From NCBI RefSeq assembly GCF_016757735.1, contig NZ_CP068439.1, forward strand, positions 1,178,001-1,242,000: a stretch of DNA of 64,000 nucleotides, in the 5' to 3' direction. Position 1 is the stretch's first letter. Every line of letters starts with the position of its first letter. The notes beneath the pieces were generated by a model. The model saw only the letters and a list, made by a program, of their open reading frames with translations. It was not told where the DNA came from and made no database searches. Source of the DNA: Aequorivita iocasae (GTDB lineage: Bacteria > Bacteroidota > Bacteroidia > Flavobacteriales > Flavobacteriaceae). Positions 56,698 to 63,545 of the stretch are shown here, in pieces. A program made the translations under genes and the position numbers.

Positions 56698-56776
56698 TTT
56701 TATGGTATGAATGGGAAAATGTTAGAAATAGTTCGTTGATAATAATTTAATTTATAAATTCTCACAGAACTATTAT

Positions 56777-57010
56777 TCAACAACTCAATTTTTTAAAAAA
56801 GTCTGATAGACTAATACCCCTAGCGTCGCAAATTCTCTTTAAGGTTTCAACCGGTAATCGATATTCTTTAGTACTTTTTATTTTCCGTACCGTACTTTCG
56901 TCGATATTGTGAGTGAGGGCGAAAGAGTTTTGTGATTTTCCTTCATTCAACCAAGGATGTAACCATTCCTCAGTTATATAGCTACAAATTTGAATATTAA
57001 TATTAGTCAT
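56777..57010 (-). CDS. small XRE-type helix-turn-helix regulator
   Basis: 77 residues. SQNSFALTHNIDESTVRKIK (26-45) is a helix-turn-helix of the XRE/Cro type, followed by VETLKRICDARGISLSDFF, the usual helix-4/5 ending. Divergent from the sigma/Cas12f-like operon across a 401-base gap containing several palindromes, so it is a likely regulator of itself and perhaps of that operon. Confidence 0.82.
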   Translation of the reverse strand: MTNINIQICSYITEEWLHPWLNEGKSQNSFALTHNIDESTVRKIKSTKEYRLPVETLKRICDARGISLSDFFKKLSC

Positions 57011-57059
57011 ATTAACAAAGGAAATATATGACTAACAAAATAATTCGGTCGTTCGACCG
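57003..57059. promoter_or_regulatory. operator-like inverted repeats at the HTH gene start
   Basis: TTAGTCATAT (57003-57012) and ATATGACTAA (57026-57035) are perfect 10-bp inverted arms spanning the start codon. A second palindrome CGGTCG-TT-CGACCG sits at 57046-57059. Good candidates for autoregulation by the HTH protein. Confidence 0.6.
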
Positions 57060-57097
57060 TAATTTAAGTTTTATTTATTATATTAGCGATGTATTTA

Positions 57098-57105
57098 TAA
57101 ATTTG
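57098..57105 (+). promoter_or_regulatory. -7-like element of the sigma/Cas12f operon
   Basis: TAAATTTG fits TAnnTTTG. A transcript starting near 57112 would carry a ~300-base leader containing the structure at 57121-57290. No -33 TTG seen. Confidence 0.45.
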
Positions 57106-57120
57106 CGATACTTCTTAAAG

Positions 57121-57290
57121 TAAAATAGTAGAAGCATTCGCTTTGAATCTCGGTTCGAAAACTGGTACTTTTTAAACACACGAGAGGATAAGTGTAAATG
57201 CTCACGACCCGGGGCGTGGGCTTACTTATTGTGTGTGGGTATACCAGTACCTCGAACCGGTAAGTTGAGACTCCACGCCCTTTTTGTTTG
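57121..57290 (+). promoter_or_regulatory. long structured leader with attenuator-like pairing
   Basis: A nested imperfect hairpin: CGGTTCGA/TCGAACCG (57151-57158/57252-57259), ACTGGT/ACCAGT (57161-57166/57243-57248), ACACAC/GTGTGT (57176-57181/57231-57236), ATAAGT/ACTTAT (57188-57193/57224-57229), GCTCACG/CGTGGGC (57200-57206/57215-57221). The apical GGGCGTGG (57212-57219) can instead pair with CCACGCCC (57273-57280), which is followed by five T. This gives alternative, terminator-like pairing. It could be an attenuator of the sigma gene or an independent RNA. Confidence 0.65.
57255..57279 (-). promoter_or_regulatory. candidate self-target of the guide RNA with 5'-G
   Basis: The minus strand reads GCGTGGAGTCTC at 57278-57267, matching the first 12 bases of the candidate guide (GCGTGGACTCTC) at 11 of 12. 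The adjacent 5' base is G (complement of C57279). The match ends after base 12. Read in guide direction, it points toward the HTH gene start at 57010. Confidence 0.45.
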
Positions 57291-57348
57291 TCAGAAAAGG
57301 CAAAATTCTCAACGCTTCAAAGTCATCTTCTCTTAATTATATAAAAGA

Positions 57349-57399
57349 ACTCGCTTTACATTCATTTAAATTATTACTCGTGAAATTATTAGCGAGTAA
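57349..57399. promoter_or_regulatory. three ACTCG-type half-sites upstream of the sigma gene
   Basis: ACTCGCT (57349-57355), TTACTCG (57374-57380) and AGCGAGTAA (57391-57399). The last is an inverted partner of both others (7-bp perfect arms). It ends 12 bases before the ATG; candidate operator. Confidence 0.5.
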
Positions 57400-57411
57400 A
57401 ATAAAGAGTTT

Positions 57412-58188
57412 ATGTCCGAAGACATCTTTATACAATTAAAAAAAGGTTGTCCCGCCGCCTTTGCGCACATACACGCAAAGTACAGCAGGAACATCTTCTG
57501 GGTGGGCAAGCGGCTTATTGAGGATGAGTTCGTAATAGAAACCCTGGTACAGGATGCCTTCTTAAAACTGTGGCTCCATAGGGACACGGTGGAAACACCC
57601 AAGCACGTCTTCTTTTTCCTGAGGTTCGTGATGAAGCGGGAATGCATTTCCTACTACACCCGTCCCAAGAACAAATTTTCTCGGAACGTCCATTCGTTGG
57701 AACGCTTCGAGAACTATCAGGACTATATGGCGGGCTATGACCCTCTTGCCGAGGAAGAAAATCTACACCTCCAAAATATATCCCAAGAGTACTTTGAAAG
57801 GCTCGAAAAGGTATTGCCCCTATTGGATGCCGAAAGCGGTCGTTTCATAGAACTCTGCCTAAAGTACGGCTTCCAGTACAAGGCGATCGCCGAAGCGATG
57901 GGAATGAACATTAAGGAAACAAGCGTCAAGATAAAAAAGGCAATTTCCGAAATCAAAGATATCATCCAAAAGGAAACGGTAATGGAAAAGCCAACCGTAA
58001 CATTGAAAGCCGAGCGAACCATTACAGAACAACAGACAGAGGTATTGAAACTACGCTGTGAGGGGAAACTCTCCTTTGCGGAGATCGCCACGGCGCTCGA
58101 CCTTTCCCAAAGGGAAGTCCACGAAGAGTTTATGGCCGCCTACAAGCTATCCCGAGACAAGCACCAACCACAACCACAATCCGCATGA
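57412..58188 (+). CDS. ECF sigma factor paired with a Cas12f-like protein
   Basis: 258 residues. Sigma-2 about 16-84 (YSRNIFWVGKRLIEDEFVIE, LVQDAFLKLWLH) and sigma-4 about 129-186 (YGFQYKAIAEAMGMNIKETS). A C-terminal extension (about 203-247; ITEQQTEVLKLRCEGKLSFA, EIATALDLSQREVHEEF) looks like a second sigma-4/LuxR-type HTH, unusual for ECF factors of about 170-200 residues. The next gene, Cas12f-like, starts one base after its stop (TGA-C-ATG), so they are co-translated. About half G+C, clearly above the island around it. Expected role: bring RNA polymerase to a site chosen by the Cas12f-like protein and its guide RNA; no promoter motif need be recognised. Confidence 0.9.
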   Translation: MSEDIFIQLKKGCPAAFAHIHAKYSRNIFWVGKRLIEDEFVIETLVQDAFLKLWLHRDTVETPKHVFFFLRFVMKRECISYYTRPKNKFSRNVHSLERFENYQDYMAGYDPLAEEENLHLQNISQEYFERLEKVLPLLDAESGRFIELCLKYGFQYKAIAEAMGMNIKETSVKIKKAISEIKDIIQKETVMEKPTVTLKAERTITEQQTEVLKLRCEGKLSFAEIATALDLSQREVHEEFMAAYKLSRDKHQPQPQSA

Positions 58189-58189
58189 C

Positions 58190-59287
58190 ATGGAAAAGGA
58201 GACAATGAAACTGACACGGAAGATACAGCTATTGGTCGACCTCCCCACCAAGGAAGAACGGAAGGAGGCACTGGACACCCTCTACCAATGGCAGAACAGG
58301 TGCTTCCGTGCGGCCAACCTCATCGTTACCCATCTGTACGTACAGGAAATGATAAAGGAATTCCTCTACCTATCCGCAGGGGTGCAATATAAACTGGCGG
58401 ATGAGAAAAAGGACGAATTGGGTCTACTGCAACGCTCACGTATCAACACCACCTATCGCGTGGTCTCGGACCGCTTCAAAGGTGAGATCCCCACGAATAT
58501 ACTGTCCACGCTCAACAACGCCCTCATAAGCGCCTTCAACAAGAACAGGCCGGAATACTGGCGGGGCGAATGCTCCCTCAAGAATTTCAAACGGGATATG
58601 GCCTTTCCGTTCAGTATGGAACTGGTCAGTGGGCTGCATTATGACGATGGGAAAAATGCCTTCTGCTTCAGCCTGTTCCAGATCCCCTTCCGCACCTATC
58701 TCGGAAAGGACTTTACCGACAAGAAAAAACTGTTGGAACGGGTCGTCGCCGGGGAGACCAAGCTCTGTACCTCCCATATCAAACTCAGGGACGGGAAGAT
58801 CTTCTGGCTCCCTGTCTTTGAGATCGAAAAGGAAGAGCATCATTTGAGGCCCGATGTGATTGCGGAGGCCTCACTTTCCCTTGAATATCCAATTATAGTC
58901 AAAACGGGCAACAACAAGCTCACCATTGGCAGCAAGGAGGAATTTATGTACCGTAGGCTGGCCATACAGGCAGCCAGAAGACGCGCACAAGCAGGAGCCA
59001 CCTTTTCCAAATCGGGCAAGGGGACCAAAAGAAAATTGAAGTCCGTGCGCTTCTTCTACCAGAAGGAGAACAGATACATACGGCACCGTATCCATGTGTA
59101 CAGCAAAAAGCTGATCGACTTTTGCATCAAGCACCAGGTGGGCACGTTGATATTGGTAGGCCAACAGGACAAGATTGGGATCGCCAAGGCGGAGAAATTC
59201 GTCCTGAGGAACTGGAGCTATTATGATCTGATAATTAAAATAAGGTATAAGGCCGAAAAGGCGGGCATCGAGCTTTTGGTCGAATGA
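58190..59287 (+). CDS. nuclease-dead Cas12f/TnpB-like RNA-guided protein (dCas12f)
   Basis: 365 residues from the ATG at 58190, one base after the sigma stop; the next ATG (58205) would give 360. Residues 7-220 show the Cas12f/TnpB WED/REC-like layout (KLTRKIQLLVDLPTKEERKE, TLYQWQNRCFRAANLIVTHL; KNRPEYWRGECSLKNFKRDM). The RuvC-like part starts about 224: in place of G-[IV]-D-x-G is EASLSLEYPI, so Asp is Ser228. IGSKEEFMYRRLAIQAARRR (246-265) is typical bridge-helix/linker. In RuvC-II GTLILVGQQ, Glu is replaced (about Val323). The protein ends KAGIELLVE, exactly before the CxxC zinc finger and RuvC-III Asp. So all three catalytic acids are absent, and DNA cleavage is not expected. No TnpA, inverted ends or cas1/2 nearby. 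Confidence 0.9.
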   Translation: MEKETMKLTRKIQLLVDLPTKEERKEALDTLYQWQNRCFRAANLIVTHLYVQEMIKEFLYLSAGVQYKLADEKKDELGLLQRSRINTTYRVVSDRFKGEIPTNILSTLNNALISAFNKNRPEYWRGECSLKNFKRDMAFPFSMELVSGLHYDDGKNAFCFSLFQIPFRTYLGKDFTDKKKLLERVVAGETKLCTSHIKLRDGKIFWLPVFEIEKEEHHLRPDVIAEASLSLEYPIIVKTGNNKLTIGSKEEFMYRRLAIQAARRRAQAGATFSKSGKGTKRKLKSVRFFYQKENRYIRHRIHVYSKKLIDFCIKHQVGTLILVGQQDKIGIAKAEKFVLRNWSYYDLIIKIRYKAEKAGIELLVE

Positions 59288-59294
59288 TAAACTG

Positions 59295-59394
59295 ATTGCG
59301 AAACGAGGGTGCTTGTACACCCGTAAGGTGGGGCCACTTTAGCGCACACACTAAATGTAAAGAGCATATACAACGCGTGGACTCTCTTATTTAA
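59295..59394 (+). ncRNA. candidate guide RNA (scaffold plus guide) of the dCas12f
   Basis: Directly after the dCas12f stop. Stem-loop 1 GGGTG-CTTGTA-CACCC (59307-59322), then GTAAG, closely resembles the Cas12f tracrRNA stem (from memory, GGCTGCTTGCATCAGCC then TAATG in Un1Cas12f1). Stem-loop 2 AAGGTG-GGGC-CACTTT (59325-59340), with the alternative TTTAG/CTAAA (59338-59342/59351-59355). GCATATACAAC ends at 59374 and resembles the Cas12f repeat end ATGCAAC. The guide would then start at 59375: GCGTGGACTCTCTTATTTAA. 5' start and 3' end of the RNA are not determined. Confidence 0.7.
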
Positions 59395-60373
59395 ATGGGG
59401 GCCAAAATTTAGGGAATTTAAAAAAGACGTTGGGGATTGTTGGTCAATTTCCGAGGGGGCCGAAACGGGAATTTTACTAAAAAATTCGTGAAAGATTTGC
59501 CTGTTAATGGGTGGTTTGAAGCTTTTTCACGGAAAATTACTAAAAAACAAATTTGCAAACTTTTATAAAACGCTAAAAGCAAATGATTTATAAAACATAA
59601 CATCGCGCAGCGTGTTATCCTCTTGCTTTACAAATTTTTTCCGCTCCGCTCCAAAAAAGTAAACTTTTATAAAACAAAAACAAACATAAATTTATAGCCA
59701 AACATTTTATTTTTTTAATATCAATTTCCTTTTAACTTTAAGGAATCATCAAGGAAAGGGTATTTTATTTTAGCTCAGACCCAAACGATTTACTTATTAT
59801 ATCCTGAGCGTTTTCCTTTCCTTTTCGAATAAGTGCAGAATTTCCAATCCAGTACAAATCGCCCCCACAGAACAGACACTATCCTCATCCCATTATCGAT
59901 TTACTTCCCATAGCGCCATCGCGTTACCTTTCCGATACTGCTCCATTTTAAAATTTGAAATTGGAAAAGAACTTATAAAAGGGAGCTTGCGACCGGTTAT
60001 GCAGTTCTCCAATTTTAAATTTTGCATCTTTAATCGGAAAGGTAATGGGATGGTGGGGTTTATAAATTTGATTGGGAATGTTTTGGAATGCTCTTTAGAA
60101 ATTCATCACTTCAATAGCAGCAGGATCAAGCGGACTCAATCTCAAAATTTATATTCCGGAATTTATTCTTTCAACAGTAAAATTAAATTTTGGGATTGTG
60201 TCCAAGAAAATGTAGTGACGCGCATTTCCCGAAATGCAATGGAGTGGGAATGGGCTGGAATGAGATGTATTCAAAAAATCCAAATTATATCAAATGACAT
60301 AATTAGATGGAAAAAAGTTACGATAGTGCTAAAAAAATTCTCATTTAGATATTATAAATGATAATTTTACAAA
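59395..60373. other. non-coding stretch after the guide RNA
   Basis: About 980 bases without a credible gene. It holds AT-rich DNA with two partial GGGGGCC...GGGAATTT repeats (59397, 59455), a GAATTTT/AAAATTC hairpin near 59470-59487, two copies of AAACTTTTATAAAAC (59557-59571, 59661-59675), the hairpin ATAACA-t-CGC-gca-GCG-TGTTAT (59597-59618), and the long inverted repeat at 59886-60052. A 124-codon frame (59987-60361) has no protein character. Confidence 0.6.
59886..60052. repeat. long imperfect inverted repeat
   Basis: Nested arms: CATCCCATTA (59886-59895)/TAATGGGATG (60043-60052), TTACCTTTCCGAT (59924-59936)/ATCGGAAAGGTAA (60033-60045), and AAATTTGAAATTGG/CCAATTTTAAATTT with one mismatch in the middle. 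May be a MITE-like remnant or an RNA structure. Confidence 0.65.
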
Positions 60374-61258
60374 ATGTTTTATAGAAGGAAAATTGTATTC
60401 GCATTGTTGGAGAATTTTGAAGAAGGATTGGAAAGTACTCGTCTTCAAAAAATGGTGTTTCTGTTAACCAGAATGCAGAAAGAAGCTAATTACGACTTTG
60501 TACCATACCGGTATGGCTGTTACTCCTATTCTTTGAATGCAGATCTCCGAGCAATGGTCAAACGGGAATGGCTTTCAGAAAATGAAAAAGCATACCGCCC
60601 CAAAATCAAAAAAAAGTACTTTAAAGAGCTTACCCCAGAAGATCAAAAATTGGTTACTAAAACTATTGCTCGATACGGGAATATGAAAACAGATGCCATA
60701 ACAAAGCACACCTATCTCAATTTTCCATATTATGCGACTAAAAGTATTATTGCTGAAAGATTGCTGCCAGAGCAATACTTTGAAAAAGTTATTATTGCTA
60801 GGCCAAGTGATGATAGCATAACTCTTTTTACCATCGGTTATGAGGGTATTTCTCTAGAAGAATATCTTAATCGATTAATCAAAAACAATGTAAAGTTATT
60901 AGTAGATGTGCGTAAGAATCCGTTGAGTCAAAAATATGGGTTTAGCAAAACGACTCTAAGTAGCTTTTGTGGCCGTTTGGGTATTGATTATATTCACATA
61001 CCAGAAGTCGGTATTGATTCTAGTAAGCGTAGAGAATTAAACTCGCAAGCAGATTATGACGAACTCTTTAAAGAATATCGAGAAACGGTATTAAACAATA
61101 CAGCGCATAGTCAGAATACTATTTTTGAATTGCTTTTGCGATACAAAAGAATTGCACTCACCTGCTTTGAAGCTGACACTTGCCAGTGCCACCGAACCCA
61201 TCTAGCCGAAAAATTAAAAAAATTGCCTAATTTTAAATATCCATTAATGCATATATAA
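60374..61258 (+). CDS. YwgA-like N-domain fused to DUF488
   Basis: 294 residues. Residues 1-130 (STRLQKMVFLLTRMQ, FVPYRYGCYSYSLNADL) resemble the YwgA/Panacea-like winged-helix domain. Residues 150-294 are DUF488: TIGYEG (153-158), DVRKNPLSQKYGF (178-190), IHIPEVGI, and the Cys-rich CFEADTCQCHR near the end. DUF488 genes recur in bacterial defence islands; biochemical role unknown. First of three tightly packed genes (3 bases, then 0 bases). Confidence 0.8.
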   Translation: MFYRRKIVFALLENFEEGLESTRLQKMVFLLTRMQKEANYDFVPYRYGCYSYSLNADLRAMVKREWLSENEKAYRPKIKKKYFKELTPEDQKLVTKTIARYGNMKTDAITKHTYLNFPYYATKSIIAERLLPEQYFEKVIIARPSDDSITLFTIGYEGISLEEYLNRLIKNNVKLLVDVRKNPLSQKYGFSKTTLSSFCGRLGIDYIHIPEVGIDSSKRRELNSQADYDELFKEYRETVLNNTAHSQNTIFELLLRYKRIALTCFEADTCQCHRTHLAEKLKKLPNFKYPLMHI

Positions 61259-61261
61259 AAT

Positions 61262-62083
61262 ATGGCCCTCACTAAAGTTCTGATTACCGTAAAGACTTAC
61301 CCGACTTTCTCATCTACCTACGGCGAATTAGTATGTACAGCAGGATTTCTTGAAGATGGATCTTGGATCAGACTTTATCCCATTCCTTTTAGAAAATTGA
61401 AACAAGACGAACGCTATAAAAAATATCAATGGATAGAATTGGATATTGTAAAAAATGACAAGGATTTTAGACCAGAAAGTTATCGCCCGGCAACCATCGA
61501 TACACCTATTAACCTTTTAGAGACCATTGATACTAAGAATAATTGGTTTTTAAGAAAACAGTTTGTTCTAAATAATGTACATACGGATATGAAAGCTTTG
61601 ATAGCAAGTGCACACGACAAAGATATCTGTACGTCATTGGCAGTTTTTAAACCTACAGTCATAAAGAATTTTAAAATTGAGCAAATTGCTGGCGAATATG
61701 ACAAAAAGAAATTGGATCAACTACAAGCGTTGAATGATCAACAAAATCTTTTCGAAATGGACGATCTTAAGTTCGAGCTTGCCGAAAAACTTCCTTATAA
61801 ATTTTCATATGAACTCGAAGATGAAAACGGCGTGCCCAGTACGATGATGATTGAAGATTGGGAAATAGGACAATTATACAGGAATACTCTTGCCGCATCA
61901 GAAGGCAATCAGTCGGTAGCTACAGCTAAAGTTAAAGAAAAATACTTTGATGATTTTGCCAAAACAAAGGATTTACACTTATTCCTGGGAACAACGAAAT
62001 CATTTCACTATCGTTCCAGAAATCCATTTATGATAATAGGAACTTTTACCCCTAAAATTGATACACAAACCAGCCTCTTCTAA
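61262..62083 (+). CDS. DUF488-associated protein, unknown
   Basis: 273 residues, no signal or membrane segment. Start TKVLITVKTYPTFSSTYGEL, then TAGFLEDGSWIRLYPIPFR and a C-terminal YRSRNPFMIIGTF. I recognise it only as a frequent neighbour of DUF488 genes, without assigned function. The close spacing to both neighbours suggests that the three products act together. Confidence 0.65.
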   Translation: MALTKVLITVKTYPTFSSTYGELVCTAGFLEDGSWIRLYPIPFRKLKQDERYKKYQWIELDIVKNDKDFRPESYRPATIDTPINLLETIDTKNNWFLRKQFVLNNVHTDMKALIASAHDKDICTSLAVFKPTVIKNFKIEQIAGEYDKKKLDQLQALNDQQNLFEMDDLKFELAEKLPYKFSYELEDENGVPSTMMIEDWEIGQLYRNTLAASEGNQSVATAKVKEKYFDDFAKTKDLHLFLGTTKSFHYRSRNPFMIIGTFTPKIDTQTSLF

Positions 62084-62890
62084 ATGCGCTGTATTTTCTG
62101 CAAACAAATATCAGATTTATCTAAAAGTGTCCAGCATATAATTCCTGAATCATTGGGAAACAAGGATTTGATTCTTTCCTATGGGACGGTATGTGATTCT
62201 TGTAATCAATATTTTGCGATTAAAATAGAAAAGCCGATGTTAGAAATGAACTATTTTCAAAATGTCAGGTTCAGGAATCAAATTAAAAGTAAAAAAGGTA
62301 GAAATATTACTTACAAAACTCTCTTCCCTCATAAAGATGGTGGTTGGTTCGATATGTATATTCAGGATGACAGCCTTGCATTCAGTGGCGATGATTCAAA
62401 AATTATCAATTTAATTAAAGAAAAAAAAGTAAATAAAATGATGTTTGAAGTGGTTGACCAGCCAGTATATCCCAACATCAATGTCTCACGTTTCCTTGCA
62501 AAAACAGCTATTGAAGCCTTTGCTATAAAATTTGAAGACGATAGGAAATTACTAAATGAAATGATTGATATGCCTCAATTAGATCCATTAAGAGAATTTG
62601 CTCGATATGGAAAAGGAAAATTTTGGAACTATCACCAACGTCGCATTTATTCTGAGGAAACTCGTTTTGAAGACCCTCTACACCATCCAGAACCTTATGA
62701 AGTACTACACGAATTGGATTTCTTGATACTTAAGCCGGGTATATATTATTTCGTTTTGGTAATTATGGGTATTGAGTATGTTATCAATTGTGGCGCTTCT
62801 GAATTGGATTTATATAAACATTGGTTATTGAAAAATGATGATATTTCACCCATTAGAAGATTTTCGGAAAGAATAATAAATAAAAAATGA
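62084..62890 (+). CDS. HNH endonuclease family protein
   Basis: 268 residues. N-terminal MRCIFCKQ ... SVQHIIPESLGNKD ... TVCDSCNQYF gives the two CxxC zinc knuckles around an HNH-like H-I-I-P-E-S-L-G-N motif. The rest (about 60-268) is unknown, possibly recognising the target. It starts right at the stop of the previous gene. Probably a DNA- or RNA-cutting effector of the DUF488 operon. Confidence 0.8.
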   Translation: MRCIFCKQISDLSKSVQHIIPESLGNKDLILSYGTVCDSCNQYFAIKIEKPMLEMNYFQNVRFRNQIKSKKGRNITYKTLFPHKDGGWFDMYIQDDSLAFSGDDSKIINLIKEKKVNKMMFEVVDQPVYPNINVSRFLAKTAIEAFAIKFEDDRKLLNEMIDMPQLDPLREFARYGKGKFWNYHQRRIYSEETRFEDPLHHPEPYEVLHELDFLILKPGIYYFVLVIMGIEYVINCGASELDLYKHWLLKNDDISPIRRFSERIINKK

Positions 62891-62949
62891 AGCAATTTAG
62901 ATAATTTCTTATTAAAATTTTACATCCTGCCTATTTACTCCAAAAAAAT

Positions 62950-63537
62950 TCAATGTGTTATAAATCTATTGTAATAATGTAGTTTTAACTGTAATGCGAC
63001 ATACACTTCAAATAAGTAAAGCTCTGTTGAGCCTTGTATGGGCAAAAAGGATACCTGGCAATCTTCTCTCAAAATCTTTTTAAATGGTCCTGAAAACTGT
63101 TCAAAATTAAGTTCCTTTCTCGTTCCTGTGTGCTTTATTCCCAAAACCTCATTATGGTATTCTCTACCCATGGTGTAACTCAAAGAAGATGAGAAATGAT
63201 TTGATCCTTTTATATGTTGATGTATACGTTTAATAACACCGCGGGATATTCCTGTGTAAAATGGTTCATCATCTAACCAAAAGAGATAAATACCCTTAAA
63301 ATCTTTGGATTGCTCTAATTGAGGGATTAGGGCTTTTAAGGAATTGCGAGACGTCCCCTTTCCAACTCCTATTTTACCAAAGTTCTCAAATATACTAATC
63401 ACCCTTGACCTATTTGTAAGCTTAGTGAGCATTGCAGGAAAATTTTCAATTATATCCTTAAATTCCCGAGTTTCATCAGGCAAGAAATTTGGTGGCCAAT
63501 ACTTTTGAAGTTTTACGGTTGGTTTTGCATCTGTCAT
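62950..63537 (-). CDS. GIY-YIG nuclease-domain protein
   Basis: 195 residues. GIYLFWLDDEPFYTGISRGV (about 81-100) is the GIY...YIG pair (here YTG), followed by the conserved Arg/His region IKRIHQHIKGSNH. The catalytic Glu may be the one in TELYLFEVYVAL. 8 bases after the DUF3800 gene on the same strand, forming a pair convergent with the DUF488 operon. Confidence 0.78.
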   Translation of the reverse strand: MTDAKPTVKLQKYWPPNFLPDETREFKDIIENFPAMLTKLTNRSRVISIFENFGKIGVGKGTSRNSLKALIPQLEQSKDFKGIYLFWLDDEPFYTGISRGVIKRIHQHIKGSNHFSSSLSYTMGREYHNEVLGIKHTGTRKELNFEQFSGPFKKILREDCQVSFLPIQGSTELYLFEVYVALQLKLHYYNRFITH

Positions 63538-63545
63538 TGTGAATA

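Noticed and set aside
57151-57259. Insertion-sequence terminal inverted repeat
   Set aside because: Arms enclose only about 90 bases of further paired sequence and no transposase; RNA structure is the better reading.
58190-59287. Ordinary IS200/IS605 transposon TnpB gene
   Set aside because: No TnpA, no transposon ends, catalytic acids and zinc finger missing, and a sigma gene fused in operon; a regulator fits better.
59987-60361. 124-codon open frame
   Set aside because: Overlaps the long inverted repeat, has no domain or composition typical of protein, and no start context.
59288-60373. CRISPR array next to the Cas12f-like gene
   Set aside because: No regularly spaced identical repeats; only single, partial repeats. 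A single encoded guide RNA is more likely.
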